From: Choristoneura fumiferana
Taxonomy: Eukaryota > Arthropoda > Insecta > Lepidoptera > Tortricidae
DNA: 64,000 bases
Assembly: GCF_025370935.1 (NCBI RefSeq)
Contig: NC_133494.1
Coordinates: 13,665,575-13,729,574, forward strand
Direction of reading: 5' to 3'
The notes under the pieces are model-generated. The model did not search any database, was not told the DNA's origin, and was given only the letters and a program-made list of their open reading frames with translations. This document shows positions 1 to 11,685 of this stretch, in pieces; position 1 is the stretch's first letter; each line of letters begins with the position of its first letter. Both the position numbers and the translations under genes were made by a program.

Positions 1-569
1 CAAACTATAGGAAATCAAATAAGGCGAGTGTATTCGTAACTGATTCTGATATTGTTGTCTCTAAGTGTGTATCGTTGAATTCGTTATGCACTAACCAACA
101 CCACTGCGGTCACTCCAAAGGGGGTCCTCAACGTAAAATTAACGTGCTTCTCAAGCGTTTTGACCGTTCAGCATGTAGCTTGATGAGATTGACAAGCAAA
201 CTTACGTGATTAAAAATGGTTGATAGAAAAAATATGCTCTTTGATATGAAGAATATGATATGGCGATGCTATATGAATGAGTGAGGGAAAATGAGCGCGG
301 ATGCGAGTGACGATTGCTTGGCGTTGCATCAAGCAATTTTAACCGTCTCTGGACCTTTTTCTATTCGGTATAGGCTGTCTGTAACTCTGTAGAGTGTGTT
401 TACGTTTAATTTCAATCAACCAATCACAAGAAAACCGTATCGCAAAGACATTCTCCACGGAAATTTCTAGAAGCAGAGTTAATAACTTGAACTTGTTGCA
501 CTTACATTTGAGGTGACAATAATGGCCGCTGGTCCGAGGCCAATGATCAGGTACAGAAGCAGTTCGAAC
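1..569. other. Intergenic, nothing recognised
   Basis: AT-rich sequence up to the first assembly gap. No open frame with recognisable protein content, no RNA gene and no clear terminal repeats were seen. Confidence 0.5.
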
Positions 570-669
570 NNNNNNNNNNNNNNNNNNNNNNNNNNNNNNN
601 NNNNNNNNNNNNNNNNNNNNNNNNNNNNNNNNNNNNNNNNNNNNNNNNNNNNNNNNNNNNNNNNNNNNN
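570..669. other. Assembly gap (100 N)
   Basis: A run of exactly 100 N, a length commonly used for gaps of unknown size. Open frames that run through it are meaningless. Confidence 0.98.
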
Positions 670-1499
670 GATGTAAAATGTTGTAAAAAGAAATTACAAT
701 TCCGCGGAAAATCCACATGCTCGTATCTATATCCAATACATCTCTGAAATAACGTTACGATATTTTCTTGTGTTGTCCACACACCACGTACTTACGAAGC
801 CTTAAGAAAGTCCACATAAATATTAATTTATACGTATCGTATGCTAAATCCGTTTACTCTAATGACGTCATGTTAATGTTACTCAACTACTTTTCTTTTC
901 ACGAAGCGTTAGAAGTAGAAATAGAAATAAAAGATTGTGTTCCGAACAATAATGAAATTAAGTATGTTAGTGATGGATGGGTAAGCATTCGTCAAAGCTT
1001 AACTTAGTTCATTAAGCGGAAAATTTGAAGTATATTGCGGCGGGTGCTCGGTTTAATTACTCAGACAGCTTTGTGCCTTAAGCGCAAATTAATCCCAATT
1101 TGCGCTTGCATAATATTAATTCACGAAATGTGCCAAATTACAATAAGCGGGTTTCCAAGGCCTTATTGCTAGCTCACCTACAGGGTAGGTGGGAGTAACC
1201 CATTACGTAAATCAATTAAACGTATGTCAATTTATTTTCAAAGCGTCGATTTAATTGAACCTTTTAGACTATTGATGGCTGGATCATATATAAGTGCTAT
1301 GCTCGACTTGGCAATAATTTGTTTGGCATACTCATTTTCCATAGCAATATAACTGAAGCTGCGTTATTTCCGAGAACAATGTTATGACGTTACTTTTCTG
1401 GGACAACGACTCTTTATTGTGTTTTGTGTTCTTCTGCTGCATATTTTCGTGGTTTAACCAGCAAAGTTGGAGTTCGTGCAAAGCGTGAATAAGCATCAT
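670..1499. other. Intergenic, nothing recognised
   Basis: AT-rich non-coding sequence. A short inverted repeat around 1081-1108 (AAGCGCAAATT ... AATTTGCGCTT) is the only local structure noticed. Confidence 0.45.
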
Positions 1500-1507
1500 C
1501 TGAAATG

Positions 1508-1722
1508 CAGTGGCGTAGCTAGGTAACCAAAGGTGGGGCAAAAATTGACTAGGCCCCCAACTAACCTATATAAACCGTTTGTTCCGTATTCCGAATGTGG
1601 GAGAAATTTTCACTAGTTCAATTTAGTTCAGGTATAGTTTGTCGGTCACAGTCCACGGGGCCCCCTGAGCTCTGGGGCCCCGGGGCACTGCCCCGTCTAG
1701 CCCTCCGGTAGCTACGTCACTG
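1508..1722. mobile_element. hAT-like non-autonomous element (MITE), 215 bp
   Basis: Ends are inverted repeats: CAGTGGCGTAGCTAG at the left and the complement of CAGTGACGTAGCTAC at the right. An 8-bp target duplication flanks it, CTGAAATG (1500-1507) and CTGTAATG (1723-1730), with one mismatch. CAG-starting ends with 8-bp duplications are the hallmark of the hAT superfamily. The interior is GC-rich (GGGGCCCC-type stretches) and has no transposase. Confidence 0.8.
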
Positions 1723-1730
1723 CTGTAATG

Positions 1731-3695
1731 ACATTACCAGCTTTGTCGTCCTACTTACCGCTTCTTTTTGCGGCGCCTCCTCCTAGTGCCGCAGCGTAAG
1801 TGTCAAATTAGTACATAGTAAAATGTTCCTCTACAGGGTTAAATTAGTGGTAAGCCTTATTGAGTAGACAGGTAGAAGGTATAAACAGTAACCGACACAG
1901 CGTTAGACATGTTTGTTAAATGGAGTAACGTGTTTCATGTTTCATTGTGATTAAAACTCCTGAATTCTAGTGTTGCAACGTGCTCTTTCGTATTATCTTT
2001 TCCCATGAAAACTCTCGTGCGGACACCGACAAAAAATCATGAGTGTGTCGATACCTGTGGAAAAGACTTACGTGTCTGATCGACAGCAGCACACGGAGTG
2101 GAAAGTCGTTGAGACCGCGAAGAGCAGGCATAGTGCTAGACCGTAGACCACAGCAGCGATGGCTTGAGGAGCGTTCAGGGAGCGAGTGAGCAGTTCCCTT
2201 GCACCCAAAGAGGCTGGCGCCACGCAGACTGCGTGGGTGCAAACGTTTGCTACGTTCTCTACCTGGTTGACAAAGGAAAAACACTTAATATAGTTAGGCG
2301 AAAGCTCCCAGTGACATTCTGCGCACAAGCGGACAAGGTCACCGCTCTAAGCGCGCACCATTTGCGCCCATTTTTGACACTGTTAAGAAAATATCATTAG
2401 ATTTAAAATGAGACTGCCTAATTTGAAGATCGCAGTATACCTAATATACCAAAAAGTGAAAATATAGCTAGAATTGTTTGAAACTAATAGACACCATTAA
2501 TTTATAAGTTTTATAACATTTTCAATCATCTAAAATATTATCGAAGACTTGAAGATATATAGGTATACGTACTTTTTTTGTGAATGTAAAAACTCAGGGT
2601 TCCCTTTTAATTTCAAATCTCATCGATCAACAAGAAAGGCACAAATTATATAACAGGAATAGCGATAAGGCAAAGCGTGTTGAATCTTGGAAAAAATTGT
2701 GATGGATGAAATATAATATGGATTTTTCTGCATAACGGCGCCACGTGTATGAAGCAAACCGATTTTTCGGTGTTTGAACTTTCTTATGTAGAAAAACTAT
2801 TCCTAAATTACGTCTAGGCCTATATTCTTTGAGATAAAGCCATTGGCACTAGGCCAACATTGCTACTCTATTGTTTTTAGTTTCTAGGCAATGCCGTAAC
2901 AGATCGTTGATATGAGGCCGTAGCAGTTCTTTCCTCATACTCTGACATTTAAGACAACATAGAAGTGAAGGCTATATCAACTCTAGCTACCCCTATTACT
3001 TATACAACTTTTAGTCTGAGGGTTAAAACTGACTACAGAAGAAACTTTTTCACAGAAATAACAAAACAGTATATCCTTGGAAGGACTAGCTTTAAGTTTT
3101 GCAGATATTTTTATGATCAAGATTCGAGCGGGATGAAAATGTAAATGAGATCTCGTCGGGGGTTTCGGACTGGGTGATACACTTTATGTGGTCCTCATGC
3201 AAACCAAATAGGTGTTCTGTAATAAATAAGTTGAAAAACAGCGGGGGTTCTGCGAAGAAAGTAGGTCAAACAATACATATACGATATTTACGATATGGCG
3301 CAAGGTTTCTAGTGGAAATGCTTGTTAGAAATGGGTCTTATATTCAAATGTACAAGGTGAAATATACCTTGTGACACAGACACTTGATGTGCGCGGAAAC
3401 ATACATATAATTGTTGTGGTTGTCCTATGGAGGTTCCTTTATTAAATCATCAAAGGTTAACCTGACGTATCGCTGAACTTTGGCCACGAGTGAACTCTGT
3501 GAACTCAGGCATGAATGGACTATGTATGATATTGATAATGTACCTAATGTTATATGTAGATATCATAATACAGTTCTCGTTTATAATGACGATAAGCGTC
3601 AGTAATTTTTGTTAGATTTGGTATTGAAAAAACAAAATAATTAACTAATTATCGAATATTAATCATAGGCACAACATAAATGTATCAAATTTTTC
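1731..3695. other. Intergenic, nothing recognised
   Basis: Mostly AT-rich. A moderately GC-rich patch at about 1990-2390 has short overlapping open frames on both strands, none resembling a known protein. I could not assign it. Confidence 0.4.
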
Positions 3696-3916
3696 CACCC
3701 ACCGATTTAGATTTTAGAGGGGGGGGGGACCCTAGATTTTAATGTTATTTTTATTTTTTTATTGTACCATTTTGTCAGCATAGTTTACATATATATCCGT
3801 GCAAAATTACAGCTTTCTAGCATTGATAGTCCCTGAGCAAAGCCGCGGACGGACGGACAGACCAGACAGACAGACATGGCGAAACTATAAGGGTTCCGTT
3901 TTTGCCATTTTGGCCA
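3696..3916. repeat. Dispersed lepidopteran repeat fragment (GGTTCCG family)
   Basis: Contains a G homopolymer, then GGACGGACGGACAGACC and GGCGAAACTATAAGGGTTCC. The same sequence recurs in this window at 5625-5756 (opposite strand) and 13170-13340 (opposite strand). It is a dispersed repeat with no protein content, probably a non-autonomous element fragment. Confidence 0.65.
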
Positions 3917-4745
3917 CTTTCAGTTTGCCAGGGACAAGTATTCGAAATTACTCATGTTGTTTGATGCCCGAACGATCGACCGCAACAACCTTGCCCTATT
4001 TATTGGACTAGGGATTTCAGGTGGAAATAAAATAAATTGTCCATCAATCCCGGTTAATCTCTGAATTGGTTTTCCCGTTTTCACTAATACCACGCCTTAG
4101 GTATGCCTTCCATTCTGGGGTACGTGTCTACTTATTATTCAAAATCAACTTACGATGTTTTGACATACAGTGATCTGCTTTGCTTGTTCTGTTATGTATT
4201 AATAACCTACCTTATTTAAAAAAACTTAAGAACACACTTTAGCGGTAAACCTGCCTGACTGCTCTAATCTAACATTAGACAGACTCTCGGAACCTACAAT
4301 TATTGGGCAAAGTATGCCCTAACAAACTAAAACTATTGTAACAAGCCCAAACACGGCATGTTCAAGACAAAACAAGGTTACGTTGTTCTATCTTGGAGCT
4401 CCAGTGTTTACCTTCCGCTCCGGCTCCATCTTCTGATCAGCGCAATGGTATTATTATTTTATTGTCATTAGAATAACCTACGCATAATTGACAAGTTTCA
4501 AATCGATACGACCATTAGAAGTAGGTTCAAATCGAGTTCCAAGATTTGATCAGCGTACCATAATTAGTTTTGTAACTTAATGTGGTACGAGTATGTAACC
4601 AAATCTTGGAGGTTCACTTTGTGTGAAGGTTGTACCTAATCTAAAAGCGTGTTGAAATATTAGTGTGATTAAATTAATTTTATCTTACCAAAAAAAGAGC
4701 TATTTATTACTTTTCTCTTCAATCTATCTTTGTAACTATATTTTT
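3917..4745. other. Intergenic, nothing recognised
   Basis: AT-rich sequence without supported genes or clear repeats. Confidence 0.4.
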
Positions 4746-5425
4746 AACCGACTTCAAAAAAGGTTATCAATTCGAGTGTATTTAAAAAAAATGTTTGTTA
4801 CCTCAGAACTCCGTCATTTATGAACCGATTTGAAATTTTTTTTTAGCTCGTCTAGGAATGTCTTCAATTAGGTCCCATAAGCACCAAATCAGGACCTGAT
4901 GATTGGATCTTAAAACGTACCTATGCAATTTCCCATTGGATCTTAAGGAAATCGAGGGAAGTCTTCAAATATTGTAGGGACACCTATAGTAAATTGGATA
5001 TATTTAGTAGTAACTCGTGCATTTGCTCTTGAAAATCATCATTTGCTGAAGTGGAACTGATGATGAAGATCACAGTTGACCATCGGAGTTACTACTCAAT
5101 AACAAGTATTTCGCGGGTTGAATTTCAATTACTTAAAACAGTTGCTAAGCTATTTATGCGCCTCGTAATGCATATGGTAAAACGGGTGGTGAAGCACCAG
5201 GACTCCTCAATAATGAACGTCTCTGCATCGGAAAAAGCAATCTTTCGTTAAAGGTGATGAGCAGTTGATATTAAACTATTGTATCTTAGATTATTTACAC
5301 TAAAAAGCGTAAAAAAAATTATAACAAAAAATGAAACCAACTACAAAACGCACGAGCCTCGTGCTGAGGCACCGACCGACTTCAAACTGGTAGAAAAATA
5401 TTTTCATGGTTTTATGTAGTCGGTT
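4746..5425. repeat. Dispersed repeat with AACCGACTTC ends
   Basis: Begins AACCGACTTCAAAAAAGG, and the complementary motif AGTCGGTT closes it near 5425. An internal copy of ACCGACTTCAAA lies at about 5374. This motif is common in lepidopteran DNA. The open frame inside shows no protein homology I recognise. Confidence 0.5.
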
Positions 5426-5624
5426 CAATTTTTGTTAGATTTTTTTTTTCTCAATGTACTATATACTCGTAAATTACAGGAGTGTCGCCGACAACCTGAT
5501 ATAAATAAGGCAACAAAGGATTCTGCGTCTAATGATGTTTTCATCTTTAGAATACTTACTAGTATATTTTAAGTACAACGAGGGACTAAGGAGCCAATAG
5601 ACACCCGACGGTTAACCGCCCGAG

Positions 5625-6995
5625 CTTTTTTTTAGGGTTCCGGAGCCAAAATGGCAAAAACGGAACCCTTATAGTTTCGCCATGTCTGTCTGTCCGTCCG
5701 CGGCTTTGCTCAGGGACTATCAATGCTAGAAAGCTGTAATTTTGCACGGATATATACAGGGTGTCCCAGAAGTACCACGTCACAGTGACACCAGAGGTAG
5801 GCCAGCTCAAGAGGAACCTAACCAACCTAACATGACCCCAGTAAAAGTTGCACGGTTTTCGAGTTATTACCGAAATAAAGATTTTTGGGATACTCCCCTT
5901 TGTCTTGACATTTTTAGTACCAGCATCGACTTGGAAAGCTCTTAATAACAGTTTTTTAATAGGACTGCTTTCGGAGTTTAAAGTTTTAAGTTGGTTCGAT
6001 AGGGCTTCGCTAAAGTGATAAGAATGTCTAATGTTTTTGGAGTGTGATACATGTTGTCATACCATTTCTGAATCTGCATAACATGTCTAATTTATTGGCG
6101 TTATTTGTTTGTTTTGTTTCTAGTAATTTTTGTCATGGCAGATGGTTAAAGTTGAAATTCTTATTTTTGAGACAACTTAAAATCAAGATTAATAAAGTTT
6201 TTTTTCAGCATTTTACGGTAGTTACTGACAAAATAACACACTGCACTTCTGAAGTAAACTATTCACGATTCGATACACATAAAAAACTGTTATTAAAAGC
6301 TTGCCAAGTCGATGCTGGTACTAAAAATGTCAAGACAAAGGGGAGTATCCCCAAAAATCTTTATTTCGGTAATAACTCGAAAACGTGCAACTTTTACTGG
6401 GGTCATGTTAGGGTGGTTAGGTTCCTCTTGAGCTGGCCTACCTCTGGTGTCACTGTGACGTGGTACTTCTGGGACACCCTGTATGTAAACTATGCCGACA
6501 AAATAGTACAACTAAAAATTCTAATAAAAATTTCTTATGGTACCTCCCATAGACGTAAAGTGGGGGTGATTTTTTTTCTCATCCAACCCTATAGTGTGGG
6601 GTATCGTTGGATTGGTCTTTTAACCATTATGGGTTTGCTAAGACGATTTTTCGATTCAGGGATTTGTTGCGAAATATTCAACTTTAAAGTGCAAATTTTC
6701 ATTGAAATCGAGCGTCCCCCCCCCTCTAAAATCTTAACTGGTTAGTGGAAAATTTTGAAAAAATTCAGGATGGTAGTAAGTATATCAAACTTTCAAGGAA
6801 AACTATAACGGCTAAGTTTGCTTGAGAATTATTAGTAGTTTATGAGTAAATAGCAGTCTAAGGTATAAAATATACCTAAACTTGGAAGATTCCGTATAAA
6901 ATACGAAATCCTTAAAAAAATATTACTTAATTTTTTCGTAATGGCTACGGAACCCTATTTTGGGCGTGTCCGACACGCTTTTGGCCGGTTTTTTA
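5625..6995. repeat. Large dispersed repeat interrupted by a fold-back element
   Basis: The left part (5625-5756) is the GGTTCCG family in reverse orientation. The right part (6482-6995) continues the same element, ending in GTCCGACACGC and GGCCGGTTTTTT. A second copy of the right part lies on the other strand at 11255-11575. Removing 5757-6481 restores the continuity seen at 3775-3810, so this is one older element split by a younger insertion. Confidence 0.7.
5757..6481. mobile_element. Fold-back DNA element with ~200-bp arms, nested
   Basis: Left arm 5757-5966 and right arm 6270-6481 are nearly identical inverted copies starting CAGGGTGTCCCAGAAGTACC. They are flanked by TA or TATA, consistent with a TA-type target duplication. 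The loop (about 300 bp) holds no recognisable transposase. Open frames in the arms mirror each other and are not genes. Confidence 0.85.
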
Positions 6996-7498
6996 TTAGT
7001 GAGGGCGGCTAAAAAAACCGAGGGTGTTTATGAATGGCTTTTAGTCTTGGGGTGAAGGAAGGAGGTGAGGTTTCACTTCGACTTCGAGAAAATAAACAAG
7101 GACTGAACTCCAAAATAAAATATATCATGCATCTAGCAATTTAGAACATTAGGTACAAACTTACGACGTGTTACGTATTGCATTGTCTGCATTCATATTT
7201 AAATTTTGGTTTGACTTCATGTTAATTTCAAACTGACATTAGGTACTTTTAAAAAGTAAAATAATAACGCTTCAACATTTACATTTTAAAATATTGAACA
7301 AGATAGGTATTTCAGATCCAAAACGAGTATGTATTTTCAGCCAATGTATCTCCATAAAGCTAATATGTGTAGAGTCTCAGGTGGTTACTGTCGGTTACGA
7401 CGGGACAGGTAGACAGTTAGGTACGCTATTATAATTATATTATGGTATGGAACACCGTTTCAACTAGAATCCCTTGAGACTATAGGTAATAATAGCTT
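6996..7498. other. Intergenic, nothing recognised
   Basis: AT-rich; no supported gene or repeat. Confidence 0.4.
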
Positions 7499-8291
7499 GG
7501 GTATGTATTATAAGACCGACAAATCATAATACCTACAGTTGAAATGTCGACGCATAACACATCGAAATTCAGAATACCGAATGTACAAAATACCGACAAC
7601 CGATACACCGAAGGTCGAAATATCTATTTTTAAATGACCGAAAGTACAAAATCCCGAAATGGGGTATGTATTATAATACCGAAAAATCATATTACCTACA
7701 GTTGAAATATCGACACTTAACAAATCGAAATTCAGAATCCCGAAAGTACAAAATACCGAAAGTAAAAAAAAGTTTGATATGTGCGAGCGAGCGAAGCGAG
7801 CAAGCAAGACGGTTCGAGGCAAAAGCGACTTGGATAGGTTAGGTTCAGAAGGCTAAGGCGGGAGCGAAGCGGAGCGTAGCTCCCGCCTTAGCCTTCGATG
7901 TTAGGTTTTTTTTTATTAGTTAGTATCCGAGTCGCATCTGCTGCGAACCGTCTTGCTCGCTCGCTTCGCTCGCTCGCACACATCTTTTCCTGCTATATTT
8001 GTTTCGTCTTTGGTATAACGGGCAGTTTCGGTATTTTGATTTTCGATATATTGATTGTCGATTATTTTACTTGTAGTGATTATGACTGTTCGGCATTATG
8101 AGTTTCGACCTTTCGAGTGTAGGTATTTTGATCTTCGGGATTGTAGTCTTTGGTTTTAGGCTGCCGGTCAAATGTACTTTCGGGATTTCAAACTTTCGGT
8201 CATATATCCATTCGACGTTTTAATATCGGCCTTCCGTCCATAGGTCTTGTGAAATTCGGTCTTTCGTTTATCGGTATTATAATACATACCC
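7499..8291. mobile_element. Palindromic fold-back element rich in TTCGGTATT-like words
   Basis: Ends are inverted copies of GGGTATGTATTATAA. Inside, 7781-7816 and 7944-7979 are inverted copies rich in GCGAGCGAGCGAAGCG. The centre (7851-7893) is a perfect hairpin GGCTAAGGCGGGAGC / GCTCCCGCCTTAGCC. The spacer is built of short degenerate words (CGAAA, TACCGA, TTCGG). No transposase is visible. Confidence 0.75.
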
Positions 8292-8409
8292 AATAGCTTA
8301 CCGTCATGATTAAATTATAGTGGACCTATGCCTAGTCAGTAGGTACTTAATAAATGAAAATGATTGGTCCAGGGACAGATGATAGGTACCGTTAATGACA
8401 GTGTTGACG

Positions 8410-8624
8410 TTAACCCATATATGCCCAGACCATTTATGGTCTCCGATTTCCAATGGTCATTTATGGTCTTCGGTTTCGATTTTTTCAAGTAACTTAGTTT
8501 TAGTCCTAGTCTTATCTATTTTATTATTGTAAGGTGGTGGTACTTATGGAGCCAAAATAAATCTTTCTTTCTTTTCTTTCTATTTTTCGGGACAAAAACG
8601 ATCCACTGGGCATATATGGGTTAA
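8410..8624. mobile_element. piggyBac-like MITE with TTAA flanks
   Basis: The ends read TTAA-CCCATATATGCCCA and TGGGCATATATGGG-TTAA. A TTAA duplication with CCC...GGG termini is characteristic of the piggyBac superfamily. The body is about 207 bp and non-coding. Confidence 0.75.
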
Positions 8625-8708
8625 ACGAAAGGTTAGTTAAACGAGTGTATAGTACGATGATAACTGTGTAAAAGGACTAAAATAAAAATCCTTACTTATT
8701 CTAAAAAA

Positions 8709-8850
8709 AATATTAATACATTAATATTATAAATGCGAAAGTATGGCTGTCTGTCTTTCTGTTACCTCCTCACGCTTGAATCGCTGAAACGATTCAAATG
8801 AAATTCGTTATGAAGATAGTTTGAGAACCTTTGAGAACCTTGTCCATGGT
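8709..8850. repeat. Dispersed lepidopteran repeat (ATTATAAATGCGAAAG family)
   Basis: Contains AATATTATAAATGCGAAAG followed by a gctgtctgtctttctgtta-type stretch. The same start occurs at 35965 and in reverse at about 45,905. It is possibly a Helitron-like non-autonomous element; the class is uncertain. Confidence 0.5.
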
Positions 8851-9849
8851 AATCGAGGCGTAAACGTGAACGCGTTCGGGCCGTTTCTTGAGTCCAAAAC
8901 TTGCGTGCTATGCTAAGCTAAGTAACATACCTACTACCCAGTTGCTGAAAACCTTAGTTTCAGTAGCTGTGTTACTAGCACGCACGCATATAAATTACAC
9001 TTACTTTAATAAATAGATTGACTTGGCCATCGCATGAAAATTGAAAACACATTCTCACAAGTACTTAATACATATTAAATTAGATTATTTAGTGCGATTG
9101 CCAAGTTAATCTACTTATTTAAAACATAAAAGTATTTTTTTATATTGATACATTCACTATAAGATGTTAGGTTAGCTAAATACAGACAGAAGGACCCTTA
9201 AGTAGGGACTGAATAAATTGATCGACTTAGTACAAAATGGATCTTACAACTTTTTACGGTAGAACTGAGTTGCGAGACTTGTTTTTTTTTACAAATATTT
9301 TTTATTGGCATTGAATTTATTTATTTTGACGCTACTAAATATCAAATTTTGTCTGGTTTTCTGACTCAAGCCTGTGTCTGTGGATAGGCCATTAGAACGG
9401 AGTACAGGCCCTATACCACGAAGTGCAAAACTCGAACTTCGTATGTTGCCGTCAAGGTCATTTGAAACAATCAATCAATCGTTTTATCATAGTAAAAGAG
9501 GTTTTATTTAGAACTTAATCTCAATAAGTACCTACCTACTCGTGTATGGTATTATATGCTGTATGTTTTGGTATACTTATTCAAAAAAGCGCCATTCGTG
9601 CCAGATATTTTTGCACGCTCCGCTGAGGAAGATATTCATGCACGTGATTGTATTCATGCACGTGATTGTACAAAGGTATAAATTATACCTATTAAATTGA
9701 GGACCTACAGCTGAATTAAAAGCCTCAAATTGCTGCCTATGAAATATAAAAATCTTAACAAGACAGATAATACTGTCTGTCATATACGAAAATAGGCATC
9801 AGCCAACGATATTAGTAGGTAAGGTACATTCATTAATTTTAACAGGTAT
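8851..9849. other. Intergenic, nothing recognised
   Basis: AT-rich. A perfect short tandem duplication of CATGCACGTGATTGTA-type sequence lies at about 9637-9671. Nothing else is supported. Confidence 0.4.
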
Positions 9850-9977
9850 CAGAGGCCCAACGTTTCTGACGCTCGCGATCGCAATCAAATGACAGTTTTT
9901 GTATTGTATGCGAAATCTGTCATTTCATTTGAGTGCGATCGCGAATCGTCAAAAACATTAGGCAACACGGCCTCAGG
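9850..9977. mobile_element. Short MITE with GAGGCC ends
   Basis: The two halves are inverted: CGCTCGCGATCGCAATCAAA at the left and the complement of GAGTGCGATCGCGA at the right, bounded by GAGGCC and GGCCTC. A degraded relative sits at 11590-11685. No coding capacity. Confidence 0.6.
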
Positions 9978-10197
9978 TATAATGTTTCAACATAAATAAG
10001 ACTGTATCGTTAAGTGTAAAGACAACTTGATACTTGCACAACATAGTATTTTGACATTTAAAAATATTTTGATAAGAGAAAAATGTTCGTCATATGTCAC
10101 AAAACCGATTTCCGTTGATATTTATTCTGCAAGAAAAAAAATTCACTCAAATTTTTATTTCATTTTCATTTCATATATTCTGCAAGAAAAAAAAAAA

Positions 10198-10470
10198 ATG
10201 CGAGGCCTGACACCACAACAGCGACAATCTATTGTGAACAAATGGTGTTCAGTAAAAGGTATTATGTAGCGAAAACTGGCAAAAATGGAAAACGTAAGTG
10301 TAGAAGCCGTTCAATCAAACTGCAATCCGTAAATACGGCGAGAAATATACTTTCCATGACCGACACCGACCAGGCCAAAAACCAGGTCCATCCAGTCCAC
10401 AACTGGATCGGAACATACGGCATACGCGTCTAATAACAGTGAGCTATCTGTTCGAGACGCTAAAAAACTG
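10198..10470 (+). pseudogene. Decayed Tc1/mariner-type transposase, N-terminal part
   Basis: Translation gives MRGLTPQQRQSIVNKWCSVK, which looks like the first helix of a Tc1/mariner DNA-binding domain. After a stop and frame changes it gives RKYGEKYTFHDRHRPGQKPG and then PSSPQLDRNIRHTRL, resembling the linker after the second helix-turn-helix. The catalytic DDE region is absent. Stops and frameshifts make it a dead relic. A TATTCTGCAAGAAAAAAAA motif is duplicated just upstream. The assignment rests on motif memory, so the exact subfamily is open. Confidence 0.55.
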
Positions 10471-10534
10471 AGAACTATGAGGGATGGTGTAACGTACTAA
10501 AAAAAAAAGGAATAACTTAAAGACATTTAAAATA

Positions 10535-10645
10535 CAAATGTAATTCCGCACATGAATTTCGAAAAACTCAGAGGTGCGAGCCGTGGTTTGAACCCACGAC
10601 CCTCTGCTTGAGAGGCGATAGGTCAAACCACTAGGCCACCACGGC
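10535..10645 (-). mobile_element. tRNA-derived SINE head, inverted relative to its body
   Basis: On the minus strand it reads like a tRNA gene: box A-like TGGCCTAGTGG and box B-like GGTTCAAAC, then a non-tRNA extension ending in GGAATTACATTTG. It is a SINE head, not a working tRNA. The matching body lies on the opposite strand at 10676-10880 and starts with the same GGAATTACATTTG. Confidence 0.75.
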
Positions 10646-10675
10646 TATAATTTCATAATCGGCTATAATTAATCA

Positions 10676-10880
10676 CGGAATTACATTTGAAATTTACCAC
10701 GAGCTTTTCGGTGAAGGAAAACATCGTGAGGAAACCTGCACGAACCTGCGAAGCAATTTAATGGTGCGTGCGAAGTTCCCAATCCGCACTGGGCCCGCGT
10801 GGGAACTATGGCCCAAGCCCTCTTGTTCTGAGAGGTGGTCTGTGCCCAGCAGTGGGACGTATATAGGCTGGGATGAATGA
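10676..10880 (+). mobile_element. SINE body and 3' end
   Basis: Contains GGAAAACATCGTGAGGAAAC, GGCCCGCGTGGGAACTATGG and CAGCAGTGGGACGTATATAG, then GGCTGGGATGAATGAA. The same 3' segment recurs at 26336-26475, at 45440-45533 and, as a tandem array, at 12394-13013. Confidence 0.75.
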
Positions 10881-11254
10881 AGTTTATTCTTGTCTTGATA
10901 CCTAACGATACAGTCTATAACTATTATATTATATTATAGGATTATAACTATTATAACTCCGATTATACCTTATCAAAGCTTCAAATCTTTTCATGATTAG
11001 AGTATAATAATAATATTTTTTTGTGATACATACAATATACAATAGCCCCATTAAATCTTGGAGTACTAAAACTACGGAGAGTTCAACATGCTTACCCCCT
11101 ACTCATTTCATTAGTACCTAATAAATAACCTAACCAACCTAGAACAATTGAAAAACCCCCGACATTGTCATTTAAAAGTTCAGGTTGAGCCGAATTTTAT
11201 CCAACATAGCTAAGACTAAGAAACACCGCAAGGGACTCGCTTTCATGTAAAAAA
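10881..11254. other. Intergenic, nothing recognised
   Basis: AT-rich sequence with short direct repeats of TATTATA near 10920-10950. Confidence 0.4.
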
Positions 11255-11685
11255 CCGGCCAAGAGCGTGTCGGACATGCCCGAAACAGGGTTCCTTAGCC
11301 ATTACGAAAAAATAAGTAATATTTTTCTAAGGATTTCGTATTTTGTACGGAATATTCCAAGTTTAGGTATATTTTATAGGTACCTTAGATAGCTATTTAC
11401 TCTTACACTACTCATAATTCTCAAGAAAACTTAACCGTTACAGTTTTCCTTGTAAGTTTGATATACTTACTACCATCCTGAATTTTTTCGAATTTTTCCA
11501 CGGGGGGGGGGACACTCGATTTTAATATAAATTTGCACTTTAAAGTTGAATATTTTGCAAAAACATCACTGAATCGAAAAATCGTTTTAGCAACCCCCAA
11601 GATTTCGCATACAAAAACTGTCATTTGATTGCGATCGCGAGAGTAAGAAACATTAGTCAATACGGTACGGCCTCAGCTTACTAGA
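11255..11685. repeat. Dispersed repeat fragments
   Basis: 11255-11575 is the reverse-orientation partner of 6600-6995 (AAAACCGGCCAAGAGCG at its left end, a G homopolymer near 11503). 11590-11685 is a fragment of the GAGGCC MITE family seen at 9850. Confidence 0.6.

Noticed and set aside
339..782. Open frame spanning the first gap
   Set aside because: Its middle is made of N; the flanks have no recognisable coding signal.
6044..6745. 233-codon open frame
   Set aside because: It crosses the right arm of the fold-back element and an older repeat. A mirror-image frame exists in the left arm, so it is transposon sequence without protein homology.
10560..10645. tRNA gene on the minus strand
   Set aside because: Boxes A and B are present, but the sequence continues into a SINE body and does not form a full cloverleaf with a plausible anticodon arm.
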